Source: Siderastrea radians
Lineage: Eukaryota > Cnidaria > Anthozoa > Scleractinia > Rhizangiidae
Length of the DNA stretch: 64,000 nt
Reading direction: 5' to 3'
Assembly (NCBI GenBank): GCA_964017195.1
Contig: OZ024898.1
Location: forward strand, 13,384,557 to 13,448,556
The notes under the pieces were generated by a model that was given only the letters and a program-made list of their open reading frames with translations, was not told where the DNA came from and searched no databases. A program made the translations under genes and the position numbers. The first letter of the stretch is position 1. The number at the start of each line of letters is the position of its first letter. Positions 53,124 through 63,480 of this stretch are shown piece by piece.

Positions 53124-54487
53124 ATGGGGGATTTCTGGGGTGCGAATCAAACAGAGCAACGTTTACGAGAAGATACGATACACGTTTATTTCGCGTGTTT
53201 ACAGGACACGTGTGGTGCAAACGTGTTAAATTTTTTAGGGCTTAAAAAAATTTCTACCACGTTTCTTAGATTACCAGAGGGTATCCGTGGAAAATTTATG
53301 AGGGAATTTTATTTTTCATCATGTGCCACCATTCGCTCGATGTTAGTGGACATCCCCTCTAAAGAGATTAAACGGACTTCAATTTCAATTTCCATTATAA
53401 CTGAAATTGCTACAATGGTTGGTGGGGATACAATGGTTGATTGACTATTTCAGCGCACCAGTGGAAGTAATGGAACTTATTCTGAGTACACTGTGAGGCT
53501 TGAAGGAGATGGAGCTGCAGGCACAAAAACTGTGGTGAAAAGTAGGAGGGAAGCAGCAAAACTGTTTGGTTTGGTCCGTCACCATCATGGCAAACTGAGG
53601 GCTCTTGGCTCTTGTGTGTGATCGAGAGGTGGAGGAGAAGGAAAGGGAGCTTACAAGAAAGAAGCATGATCTCGATAGAAGAGAGAAAGAACTTGAAAGA
53701 AAAGAAGAACATGTTCACATTACTAATGCAACTAACAGAAAGAACGAAAGGAGAAAAGGGGATTCGTCAGAGCTGGTTGGGCTCTCTTGGAGAATTGAGG
53801 AGGTGGAGGATGAAGATTGTGAGGATGATTCAGGTAATGAGGTCCTTTACATTCTAATTGTCAGACCTACAGGCAACTGAACGGATAAAATTAATTTATA
53901 ACATAAAGAAACGTTTAGATCCATGTAATGTTTATTGATCAAATTGTAGTTTTGTGCTAACAAACTACTCTGCAAACATTTGTTTCTTCTTTGCAAAATG
54001 GACATACAGGAGTTATAATAAGCAAATGTATTTCAGCACATGGGACAAAACTAATGCTGTTATTACATATACAGTTCTTATATTCTATTTTGTTTTCCAG
54101 ACTTAGGTGATAGTGGATTGGACTGTTCTACAGATGACATCGATGTCCTTGAAGCAAGCAACATCATTACAACTTCAACCCCCAAAACACTTCAGAGAAC
54201 AACCATTGGTAAAAAGTGCAAGCCTTATACCAGTAAGTTCAACTGCTAAGAAGTGCCCAAGAAGGCAGAATGAGCCAGAGTGCACTCAGTGTCGCCATTT
54301 GTTAGCAGAAAACAAAGAACTCAGAGAATCAGATGCATTGCTAACAGAACAGTTGAATGCCCAAAGGCTAGATGTGCAGCCAAGTGAAGCCCCCAGACCT
54401 GGGAAAATTTCAAAGGAGCTTGCTGAAAGATATCAAGCAGATAGATTGTACCTACAATACATGTACATGGGACATAATGCTTGCTAA
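53124..54487 (+). pseudogene. Broken coiled-coil gene, 5' part
   Basis: The first frame (53124-53444) starts MGDFWGANQTEQRLREDTIH. Shifted frames then continue YSEYTVRLEGDGAAGTKTVV, SRREAAKLFGLVRHHHGKLR and a strong coiled coil (REVEEKERELTRKKHDLDRR). An acidic end (EVEDEDCEDDSG) leads to a donor. A second block (54107-54487) has a CxxC pair (EPECTQCRHLLAENKELRE) and KISKELAERYQADRLY. At least two frameshifts are present. I do not recognise the family. The gene seems to continue at 59.56 kb beyond an inserted retroelement. Confidence 0.4.
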
Positions 54488-54517
54488 TAATATACTTTCA
54501 CCAAACTATTTCTGATG

Positions 54518-54770
54518 GGGAGCATCAGCCAATAGTTTATTGGGTGATGTGCTTCTAAATAACAAACATCAGTTTTGGGTCACGGCAGTCTTGCATCATA
54601 CTTGGATCCAAGCAACTTGTGCAGTTTATTTTAGTACTAGTTTCGCATCACTTGATTACCGTAAAACCACTAGTTGGTTTTTACCTAATGTAAGTAAAAG
54701 TACATATATGCTTGGTACAAGAAGGGATCGCCTGGAGATTGAGTTTTATTGTTCAATCGCTTAGCTTGCT
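54518..54770 (+). repeat. Left direct repeat of the YR retroelement
   Basis: GGGGAGCATCAGCCAATAG to CAATCGCTTAGCTTG, repeated at 58877-59132 with about 90 per cent identity and two small insertions in the right copy. It contains an open frame in both copies (NNKHQFWVTAVLHHTWIQAT), whose significance is unknown. Confidence 0.85.
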
Positions 54771-54829
54771 AGTACACGCTACACCTGGCTAGTACACATG
54801 TTGGCAGTTTCTCTTTTTCTTTGCTTGCA

Positions 54830-55995
54830 ATGGCTGCCAACGACGACATATCAACTGACCTGGCTGCTGAGAAAAGAATGCCCAAGTGCCCGGGCTGCAA
54901 ACTGCCACATAATATACACTCGTTTGGTGACCCCGGACCTTACTGCACCGGGACAACGGGCTTGCCTGCCGCCGATAGCGCTTCAGGCCTTGACTCCTCG
55001 GCTGAACAGTCAAACGGAGGAGAAAACAACAAATCCACACTGCTGTCTGACCCTGGTGCGGCAAAAAATCCATCAGTGCAACCAGCTGAAGAGCCAGAAG
55101 AGGACGAAGAAGCCAAGCTCTTAGCAAAGCTAAACGAACTGAAAGTGGCAGAGGAAGCCATCACAAAGAAGAGGCGGGTAGAGCTGTTAAAAACGGCCAT
55201 CGCACAGGCTGAACAATGCCTGCCAAACCTGGTTGACGCGCCGGTGGTTAAACCAGCATCGGGCTCGAACACTCTCGCCCACCATGTTGGATGGAATGCT
55301 GGCGGACACAAGGGGTACTAAGAACACGAAGTCCAAACCGATACCACAAACACTGCTGGACGCTTTGATCACGGGGCAGCAAACAAAACAAAATGCCGGT
55401 CTCCCTTTGGCAGCACAGGAGTCCGCAATGTTCCTAAAGCCGGCTCAACTCGCCAAGGGTGAGAAAGTACTAAGAATAGTTGATTTTATAGACAAAATTG
55501 TCTCAAACACTGAGGACAGAACCATATCTGATTTAGGAACAACAAAACGTCATTTCTTCTGGGCCCAAAAGGCCTAAGTTGGAATCTGTTTCCATCGCCC
55601 AGTGGGTAGTGGGCAACACTAGAATATTTCATCATTTACTTTGTAGTGGTAAGCTGCCATCCCCTCAGGATGTCCAGCATTATCTTGCCTATACTGTTAA
55701 AATAATGGAATTAAGTGCAAAATTTAGTTGGCCTTCTGTGCTTCAATATGATGACGAATTTCGTCATATACAAGCCCTGTATAATTATCCATGGAGTTTT
55801 GACTCCCATCATCTCCACACAGTAACATTAGAACCTTTAGTATTAGCACCTAAGCCATCACTGGGCAAAACTTCCCAAGTTTCTTCTGTTTTTGCTAACT
55901 ATAGCTCAGATAGTAGAGTCATTTGTACAAACTCTAATCGGCTAAAGGGTTGTACCTTTTATGAGTGTCACTTTGCGCATCAATGCAACCGCTAG
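54830..55995 (+). pseudogene. Gag of the YR retroelement
   Basis: It begins MAANDDISTDLAAEKRMPKC and has an amino-terminal cysteine pair (CPGCKLPHN). An acidic coiled region (EEPEEDEEAKLLAKLNELKV) follows, then after a frame change KVLRIVDFIDKIVSNTED. The last part (about 55579-55995) has the class-typical SVLQYDDEFRHIQALYNYPW and a knuckle (CTFYECHFAHQC, continuing VNGKACGQSH past a stop). At least two frameshifts are present. Confidence 0.65.
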
Positions 55996-56104
55996 GTAAA
56001 TGGCAAGGCATGCGGCCAATCACACCCTTCCCATAGTCACCCTGGGGGTGGTAGGGGGGTCTCTCCAGCGACAGGGGACTTCAGCTACATCCAGCTGACT
56101 CCCT

Positions 56105-57065
56105 ATGGCCTCTCCCCTCAACACAAATCTTTGGCTGGTAGAACTTACTGGCGATGAGGATCAAGCGTTCCTCTCTGATGGCATTTGCAATGGCTTTACG
56201 TTGGCTCCAGTAGATTGCAATTATGAACCAGCGCACCAGGGCAACTATAAATCAGCTACTTGTGCAGAGCAAAAATTGGCAGTTGAGGAAACTATCTTAG
56301 GTGCGATTGCAGAGGGCAACTACGTTATCACCGATGTTAAACCTCCTATTGTCAGTGCATTAGGAGCTATTCCTAAACCTGATTCCTCAGAAGTGCGCCT
56401 AATTCATGATAGCTCCCGTCCTGTTGGTCATGCTTTCAACGACTACATCGCTAGCCAATCCTTTAAGTTTCAAACTTTGGATGATGCGATAAAATTGCTA
56501 AGGCCAAATTATTTCATGGCAAAAATCGATCTGAGGCATGCATACAGATCAGTTCCCATTCACCAAAGCAACTATTCAGCAACAGGCTTGCAGTGGCAGT
56601 TTTCAGGGCAACCTAATCCACTTATTTCTTTGACACTCGGCTTCCTTTTGGTGCCAAAAGCTCACCTGAAACTTTTCACTGTCTGACGCAGTCCGTGCGG
56701 CGCATGATGGCCAGGCGCGGCTTCCAGACAGTTGTTGTCTACCTGGATGACTTTCTCGTCACGGGCAAGTCCAAGGAAGAATGTCAAGAAGCCTTCTCCG
56801 TACTTTTAAAGCTGCTCCAGGACCTGGGTTTCCAAATCAGCTGGCGCAAGGTCATTGGCCCCACACAGAAGCTTGTGTTCCTTGGAGTGGAATTGGATAC
56901 CCACCGCTGCGAAATGGCATTACCACGCAATAAACTGGCAGAACTCCATCAGGTTGATCTCCCGGTTCCTCACCAGGCGCAGGGCCAGCAAAAAACAACT
57001 CCAGCAACTTGCTGGCAAGCTTAATTGGGCCTGTCGCGTGGTCTATGGAGGGCGAACTTACCTTC
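56105..57065 (+). pseudogene. Reverse transcriptase of the YR retroelement
   Basis: It starts MASPLNTNLWLVELTGDEDQ. RT landmarks are PPIVSALGAIPKPDSSEVRL, IHDSSRP, YFMAKIDLRHAYRSVPIH and, after a frame change near 56680, VVVYLDDFLVTGKSKEE with the catalytic YLDD (56740-56751). FLGVELDT follows, and after another shift near 56950 KQLQQLAGKLNWACRVVYGG. This matches the DIRS/Ngaro RT type. Confidence 0.75.
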
Positions 57066-57079
57066 GGTGAATACTTGAT

Positions 57080-57640
57080 ATGATGAATTCCCTGGGGTCC
57101 TCCTCGGCAAAGAAGCGGCTCTCTCCAGAGTTTCATGAGGACATTAGGTGGTGTCATTCCTTCCTGACACATTTCAATGGCAAATGTGCCTTCCTCCATC
57201 AGCAGCCCACAACTGATGTGCAAACAGATGCGTGTCCACTAGCAGCAGGGGCCTTTTTCCGTGGGGACTGGCTGTACCACAACTTTGCAGTTGACTCCCC
57301 AGAGCTAGTACACCTTCACATAAATTACAAAGAAGTTGTTGCCCAAGTTTTCGCAGCATTTTGCTGGGCCCCTAGTTGGGCCAACCAACATGTCATTATT
57401 TACTGTGATAACAAAGCTGCTGTGCACATTATTAATAAAGGCTCAACTGCCCATCCTCTGGTTATGCATGCATTAAGGCAGTTATTTTGGTTATCTGCTA
57501 TTTACAATTTTAGATTCACAGCCAAGCATATTAAGGGTGAACTTAATGTTATTGCCGACGCAGTGTCGTGCCTTCACCAGCCTGTCAAGTGCTTGGCCTT
57601 TTATCAGCACCTATGTTCACTGGTGCCACAACCAGAAGTG
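57080..57640 (+). CDS. RNase H domain of the YR retroelement
   Basis: The frame is open and reads HEDIRWCHSFLTHFNGKCAF, TDVQTDACPLAAGAFFRGDW, INYKEVVAQVFAAFCWAPSW, VIIYCDNKAAVHIINKG and HIKGELNVIADAVSCL. These supply the D, E, D and D of an RNase H that removes template RNA. It is separated from the RT by a stop near 57070. Confidence 0.75.
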
Positions 57641-57716
57641 AACAGCATGCTGTTATCCCATCACATGCCTCTTAACAGCAGGAATCTTCTTTCTTGCAGA
57701 TTGTCTGGACCCTCAG

Positions 57717-58700
57717 CTGGCCAAGCAACTCGAAGATGAAATTTTCCTATACAGATCTCAGACGTTTTCTACCAACACCAAGACTACTTATTGTACACAC
57801 CGCAACAGCTATTTCCGCTTTTGCCGGCATATGGGATAGCCCCCTATCCCAGCACAACCCACCCACATTTGTCAGTATGCTGCTTTTTCAGCGCGGTCAC
57901 TTAAGCCATCGTCGATTCCTAATTATCTGAACATTAGTAGTATTTTGCAGAAAGAATTCAACTTGCCCAACCCTTTAACCAACAACTGGCCCCTCCAGTC
58001 TTTGCTTACTGGCATCAAGTGGGTTAAGGGGAAACCACCCTCTCAGAAGCTTCCCATCACCCCAGATATTCTTCATCTTATATATACTAAGCTTAACCTG
58101 CGCTCCAGCTTTGATGCCTCCTTCTGAGCAATATGTTTGGTCTCCTTTTTTGGGATGCTAAGGAAAAGCCATCTTTTAGCTAGTTCTACACGCTCTTTTG
58201 ACCCTTCCCAGCAGCTCCTTCGGTCAGATTTCCAGTTTTTGCCCTGGGGTGTTCTCATAGATATACGGTGGAGTAAAACTATTCAGTTTCGGGAATGGGT
58301 GGTACAACTTCCCCTACCTCTCATAACGGGTTCTCCCCTTTGTCCAGTCACGGCTATCCGACGTGCATTCTCCTTTGTTAAAAACCCTCCTTTGCAATCC
58401 CAGGGCATTATGTGGGTTGACCCTACCTCACTTGCCTACAAAGTTTTCACCTATTCTAGATTTCTGCGGTGCCTCGAAAACATCCTCCAAGCCCTGGGTC
58501 TGCCAGCCACAGATTTTGCGAGTCACTCTTTTCGGCGCGGTGGTGCCTCCTTTGCCTTTAGTGCAGGGTTGCCTGTTGAGCTCATAAAGATTCTTGGTGA
58601 TTGGTACTCTGATGCCGTACTACTTTATCTTACGGTTCCACTGTCTGTTCGATTAGAGACCGTCAATGTTATTGCCAATACTATACTTTCCACAGTTTAG
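57717..58700 (+). pseudogene. Tyrosine recombinase of the YR retroelement
   Basis: The amino-terminal core-binding part reads LAKQLEDEIFLYRSQTFSTN and is frame-broken near 57830-57950. The catalytic domain is open from about 58137: GMLRKSHLLA (first catalytic arginine), SHSFRRGGASFAFSAGLPVE (H-x-x-R), ILGDWYSDAVLLYLTVPL (nucleophile tyrosine). The full R-H-R-Y set is present. It would integrate a circular DNA intermediate without target duplication. Confidence 0.8.
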
Positions 58701-58876
58701 TTTCATATTTTCTATCCACAACCTCCACCTTCTGGGTTTGGAGTGTTATTTGACTTGTTAGCTTATATATTAAAATAATAGTTATATATTGTGAAAATTA
58801 GTTAATTTATAATCTTGTAATTAATAAAGGCTGTCTTTGTCCCAAACTCTGTCTACGGTCATGTTATGTGGTTTAG
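58701..58876 (+). other. 3' region of the YR retroelement
   Basis: AT-rich sequence with AATAAAGGCTG (about 58823), a possible polyadenylation signal, directly before the right direct repeat. Confidence 0.5.
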
Positions 58877-59132
58877 GGGGAGCATCAGCCGATAGTTTAT
58901 TGGGTGATGTGCTTGTAAATAACAAACATCAGTTTTGGGTCACGGCAGTCTTGCATCATACTTGGATCCAAGCAACTCGTGCAGTTTATTTTAGTACTAG
59001 TAATTTCCCATCACTTGATTACCGTAAAACTGCTAGTAACTGTTGGTTTTTACTTAATGTAAGTAAAAGTACTTACATGCTTGGTACAAGAAGGGATCGC
59101 CTGGAGATTGAGTTTTATTGTTCAATCGCTTA
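58877..59132 (+). repeat. Right direct repeat of the YR retroelement
   Basis: Second copy of the 54518-54770 repeat. Confidence 0.85.
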
Positions 59133-59199
59133 GCTTGGGTGCTTGCATGTTTGACAAATGACAATACGCAGTTTATAAATTATTCAATAAAAATACCCA

Positions 59200-59470
59200 T
59201 TAACCCTTTCACTCCTAGACCAAAAATGGCAGGATGATATTGCCACAATTGTAACTTTTGAGTCTGTGGACGAAATCCTATGGTGTTTAATGATTTACTA
59301 ATTCTCTGCCATCCATATATACAATGAATAAAAGAAAACACGAAGGAAAAATAGTAAAAATGAAATAAAAAAACTAAAAGATGGCGGGATAGTAGCAGGG
59401 GGAAACTTAATTCCCATTGCAGGGCTACACGTGTAGTGATGTAAAAATGTCCACAGAAGTCAGTCACATA
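59200..59470. mobile_element. Possible piggyBac-type MITE, one end only
   Basis: TTAACCCTTTCACTCCTAG at 59200 has the TTAA target and a CCCTTT start as in piggyBac-type MITEs. No matching inverted end is visible to the right, so it is a fragment at best. Confidence 0.3.
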
Positions 59471-59562
59471 TGGATCAGGTTTGGCTGGTATGTACTCTTA
59501 TGCTAATAACAGCTGCTTTATGTCTAAATGCTAACAGTCCTTCCTATTATTTATTCTTTGTA

Positions 59563-60062
59563 GGTTTTGCAAGAAAGAAGTTCCCTGCTTTAATTTCAGA
59601 CAGTGGTGTGAAGATATCTTTGAGGAACAAGATAACTTGTATTGAAGCTACGTTGAGAAAAAAGACAGTACAAGTTTAAAGAAAGTTCAGACAAAGCTTC
59701 TTAAAAAGCCTGTTACACCTTTATTTGAAATGATCTAATTATTATGATGACAACTCGCATTTGCTGATGACTGTGATGAGGAAACATGAGACTCGTGGGA
59801 GGAAGATGAGAATTTAGACAGTATGAAGCATGAGGAAGATCAAGACAGTGACCATGCAGATGGTGATCAGCAGGAACAGTTTCTTTTGTACCCCCGGGCA
59901 AGGATTACACTTGGTGTAAGTGTGCTCCTGATTATTACATTTTCAATGTGCCGTAAACTCTCCGGAACTGCCTTAGCAGATTTGATTACACTTATCGATC
60001 TACATATCATCGCATCCAATTGTTTTACAAGGTCTATGACAACTCTTCACCAAGTTTTTTAA
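59563..60062 (+). pseudogene. Possible 3' exons of the broken coiled-coil gene
   Basis: After an acceptor (TTCTTTGTAG, about 59562) a frame reads GFARKKFPALISDSGVKISL, then RNKITCIEATLRKKTVQV and a stop. A later acidic stretch (SMKHEEDQDSDHADGDQQEQ, about 59820-59880) resembles the acidic parts at 53.8 kb. The link to the 53.1-54.5 kb gene is inference from order and strand. Confidence 0.3.
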
Positions 60063-60525
60063 GCAACTGAAGAATCCTGTACAATTTCACTATTACTGCT
60101 CATTTTGCTGAGTACATTGGTTAATCCATAAACGAACATGCTGTACAAACAAACATTGTCTGCAAGACTTAATAAAGAAAAATGGTTTATCGTATTTCAT
60201 TGTGATCCTACTGGAACTTCAACTGAAGACTCTTCTTGAAAGTGAGTAACTGATTGCTGTACTTTACTCATACAGCAGCCACTATAATACAACTCCTTTA
60301 CATGACTATTAGTAATTGGCATCCTCCTGGGCCAGCAGTCGGTTGCCAGGAAGAACTATGGCATAATAGAATTTCTTATCCCACAAATCACATAATTCAA
60401 ATCGACTTCTACCCTTAATAACAGTTACACAAACGGCCAATTTAAAAAGGATATACTATCCCAGAGTCTCACCTGGCAACCATCGCTGCTGACCATGGAG
60501 CCCGTGTACTCTCAGGGTAATGTCG
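60063..60525. other. No gene recognised
   Basis: No supported feature. Confidence 0.4.
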
Positions 60526-60610
60526 AAAACGAAGACCCCTCATGAAAATGAAGACTCACTATGAAAAAGAAAACCCACTATGAAAATGAAGACCCATTAA
60601 GAAAACGAAA
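60526..60610 (+). repeat. Short tandem repeats GAAAACGAAGACCC-like
   Basis: Four to five degenerate copies of a unit of about 18-20 bp (TGAAAATGAAGACYCACTA). They are reminiscent of the ACGAAAACTAAGACC repeats at the ends of the 951-16129 element, so this may be the end of a related element. Confidence 0.5.
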
Positions 60611-61009
60611 ATACTCTTTTTTAACCAGACGGAAACGAAAAACAGAGTAACAACAGGCAAGAAGGTATCTAAACGGGCATTTGAAAGTAACCCAAAACTG
60701 TTTTGTTAAACCTTCAGTTACTGCTATGATTCGTGCAGGATTATTTATGTGTCAAAGCGATCTAGCACCCTGTAAAGACAGGGTGCTAATTGGGGACACA
60801 CTATATAATAACTACAAATTGTTAAAAAATAAAGTAATGTCTAAACAATATAAACAACAATTTTCTACATAATTCAAGTAAATGTAACGAAAATACTTCA
60901 GCTGTTAAATGAAAATACTTCAGCTGTTAAATTTCACTGACAGGACAAATTCCTGCGCAGTGCCGATTTTCAGGTCTAAGTCTTCGACATTCATCTTCAC
61001 CATTTTGCC
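60611..61009. other. No gene recognised
   Basis: Contains a short inverted repeat, AGCACCCTGTAAAGACAGGGTGCT (two arms of about 9-10 bases, 60765-60788). Otherwise nothing is seen. Confidence 0.4.
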
Positions 61010-61090
61010 TTAACCCATTGACACCTGAAGCGCCCGAAACCGCCCGTGCGTGACAACCCCTGAATTCCCTGAAGCGCCCGAAACCGCCCG
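61010..61090 (+). repeat. piggyBac 5' terminus with subterminal repeats
   Basis: TTAA at 61010-61013 is followed by CCCATTGACACC. Two direct copies of a 23-bp motif (CTGAAGCGCCCGAAACCGCC core) lie at 61024-61046 and 61068-61090. This is a typical terminus layout for piggyBac. The right end of this element was not found. Confidence 0.6.
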
Positions 61091-61282
61091 AAAAAATGGC
61101 TGCTGGATTCGCTCCTTTCCCCACTCCCCCTTGGTGTTTTTTTGTATTTTGTTGTCATGGAGACCCAGATGGGTAATAAACCAATCATTTGCCGTCTTTT
61201 GCGCATTTTTTGACAGGTTATGAGAAGCACCATGAGGTCGGGATTTTTTGAGTTAGCGCGTGCGATCAATTTTCACTAAACA

Positions 61283-62209
61283 ATGGCTGCTTGTAATGAT
61301 ATTGATTCAGAAGTCGCGTCACTTTTTGGGGACTCAGGGGATGAAGAAAGCTTTGATGGTTTCGGAGAGGGGGGTAGAGATGATAGTAATAATTCTGATA
61401 TAGATTTAGATGGCCTAGAGGCTGAAGAAGACGATGCTGGGCCTCAAGTTCCAGAAGTACCACAGCCTGGCGACGACACGGACGATGAAGAAGAAGAAGC
61501 TCAATGGACTCCCCACCTGACTGACATCCGAGTACCTCCCTTCCTGGCGGCCAGTGGTCTTAATTTAGATTTAAATAATCCTAATGAATTAGATATCTTT
61601 TTAAATTTTATAGGTGATGATTTGTGGGATATAATAGTGGAGGAAAGTAATCGTTATGCGCAGCAGAAGCTAGGCGATCGATTTGCAAATTTTCATCGCA
61701 TCACGCGCGTAGAATTAAAGGCCTTTATAGGAATAAATATAATTATGGGGATAATGCGGCTCCCAAATTATGCTTTATTTTGGTCAACGGATGATTTTTT
61801 TGGTAACAAAGGTATTAAAAGGACCATGACTAAGAATAGGTTTGAAGAATTAAGTTATTTGCATTTTAGTGATTCAACTAAGGAACCCGCTCGAGGTGAT
61901 GTAAATTACGATCGTCTTTTCAAAGTTAGAACTGTAATTGATTATGTCCGTGGTAAATGCGAAAATAACTTAAATCCCTCAAAGAATATTTCTGTAGACG
62001 AAGGAATGATAGCTTTTAGGGGTAGACTATCATTTAGGCAGTACATGCCAGCCAAACCAACTAAGTATGGAATTAAGGTTTGGATGGCCGCTGATTCTAG
62101 CAATGGTTATGTTTTGAATTTTGATGTGTACTTAGGAAAGGAGGCTAATCAGCGCAGAATTTATGGCCTAGGTTATGATGTTGTATTAAGCTTTAAGGCC
62201 AAACATTAA
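61283..62209 (+). pseudogene. piggyBac transposase, C-terminally truncated
   Basis: 308 codons start MAACNDIDSEVASLFGDSGD. After an acidic amino-terminus the DDE_Tnp_1_7 domain begins: ELKAFIGINIIMGIMRLPNY, KRTMTKNRFEELSYLHFSD, NISVDEGMIAFRGRLSFRQY (first catalytic aspartate), KPTKYGIKVWMAADSSNGYV and IYGLGYDVVL. The protein then diverges (SFKAKH) and stops. Family members normally continue for another 200 or more residues with two more catalytic aspartates and a C-terminal cysteine-rich domain. All of that is missing, so the enzyme is inactive. Confidence 0.85.
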
Positions 62210-62490
62210 AGCGCAGTTAATGGAGCGAGACGCTCTTGGCCCCCGCAGGGTCGTTAATGTTTATTTTGATTGTGTAATGTAACGCAATGAAACTGTACGC
62301 TTTTCTTGTCTCGAAAGGACAATGATTACAATGGCCGTTTAGAAATAAATGTTGCAACACTGTCTAGCACAATTATATCAGGCATTTTGTATGGCTAGTC
62401 TTTTAAATATCTCTATTCATGTCTCACTTAAGCCTGCATGTGGTCCTTGCTTTCTATGGTACACTATTTGCCATTGGCCTAAATCCAGAC
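62210..62490. other. Junction region before the right-edge retroelement
   Basis: No gene. It holds the break between the piggyBac remnant and the leader of the next retroelement. Confidence 0.4.
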
Positions 62491-62494
62491 AACT

Positions 62495-62596
62495 GTCTGG
62501 CTATAAAAGTTTATAGAATGAACTTTAGCATCATTCGCTAGTTGTATCGCTTGTGCTACTGTAACCTAGTTCGAAATTTGTAAATTGGTAATCGCA
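62495..62596 (+). promoter_or_regulatory. Candidate promoter and leader of the right-edge retroelement
   Basis: A TATA-like CTATAAAAG at about 62500 lies about 95 bp upstream of the Gag start codon. Confidence 0.4.
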
Positions 62597-63480
62597 ATGG
62601 CTCGTCCACGTGGCGCAAAACCAAATGGTCGTCGTCCTCGCCGTGCTGAGAACGAGAACCTGGCTCAACTCACCTCCGAAGTACTTCGCCTTCGTCTTCA
62701 GGCGTTGAACCTCCCTATTACAGGGAGCAAAGCGCAAATGGTCAAGCGTTTGAAAGCCGCTTTACAACCGCAGCAAGTTCAGGCGGAGAATCCTGGTCGT
62801 GTTCGCAAACGGTCCAAACGCAAAGCTAACACTCGTGTGGTTCGTGAACGGCGTGACAAACAGCCGAATCCTACTAATCAACCAGACGAACGCGATCCTA
62901 CAAGGGCTGGCGCCGTCGACGAGGTGGACGACGATTTTTCCTCAGTTAGCTCGGTGAAGGACAGTGCAGATCCACTGGATATCGACGACCCTTTGGCGGA
63001 GGTAACTTTGGAAGAAACTCAGCCTGCACCTTTTACGGCATCGCAGTTGGCCACTATCCGCGAGACGGTGCAACGATCCCTCGCAGAAGCGCTGCAACAA
63101 TCGCCTCCCCAGCCGCTCCATGGCCTTGCCGTCTCGCCATCACTTGCCACACCACGTCGACCTGGCGCCGCTACTCCACTTGGCCTCCAACATCCAGTGG
63201 ATAAAAGCACAGAGGACAAAATCTTGCGGGCCCGCACCACAACCAGAGCGACTGCCCGAGCGCTGACCCTTCCCGCCAGCAGACAAAGAGTGGACCAGTG
63301 TGCTTCCGATTTAACCGCGCCTCTGGGTGTACCACCAGCTCCTGCCACTTCCCGCATGTCTGCCGTCGCTGCTACTCCAACAGCCACTCTATCCTCAACT
63401 GTCCAAGAAGCATCAGCAGGAAGGACCACAGCAGCCAGCGATACCAGGGCTCCAGCCATGGCGGAAGCAGCAAAAGATAA
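62597..63480 (+). pseudogene. Gag with SAP domain and zinc knuckle, YR-type retroelement
   Basis: It starts MARPRGAKPNGRRPRRAENE. Residues about 20-58 (ENLAQLTSEVLRLRLQALNL, then GSKAQMVKRLKAAL) form a SAP motif, a short DNA-binding fold. A basic then acidic region follows. The expected capsid core is absent: near 63222 (DKILR) the sequence passes to a linker and then, in another frame, to CFRFNRASGCTTSSCHFPHV and CRRCYSNSHSILNC, a clear cysteine/histidine knuckle ending with a stop at 63480. I read this as an internal deletion with frame change. The original frame stays open through the region and runs on into the RT. Confidence 0.65.

Larger units (their letters stand above)
54518..59132 (+). 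mobile_element. Tyrosine-recombinase retroelement (DIRS/Ngaro-type), degraded
   Basis: Direct repeats of about 250 bp lie at 54518-54770 and 58877-59132. Between them, in order, are Gag (54830-about 55995), RT (about 56105-57060), RNase H (about 57080-57600) and a tyrosine recombinase (about 57717-58700). No protease or DDE integrase is present, as expected for this class. Several frameshifts break Gag and RT. The repeats may be the A1/A2 part of split direct repeats, which is inference. Confidence 0.8.

Noticed and set aside
54940..55311. Minus-strand frame of 123 codons opposite Gag
   Set aside because: It is a shadow of the plus-strand Gag; low-complexity serine and alanine.
59180..59467. 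Minus-strand frame of 95 codons
   Set aside because: It lies in what looks like a MITE fragment and is rich in F, S and Y from AT-rich sequence; no domain.
60765..60788. Perfect short inverted repeat considered as a transcription terminator
   Set aside because: The genome is eukaryotic and the hairpin is not followed by a functional context; most likely chance or a tiny repeat.
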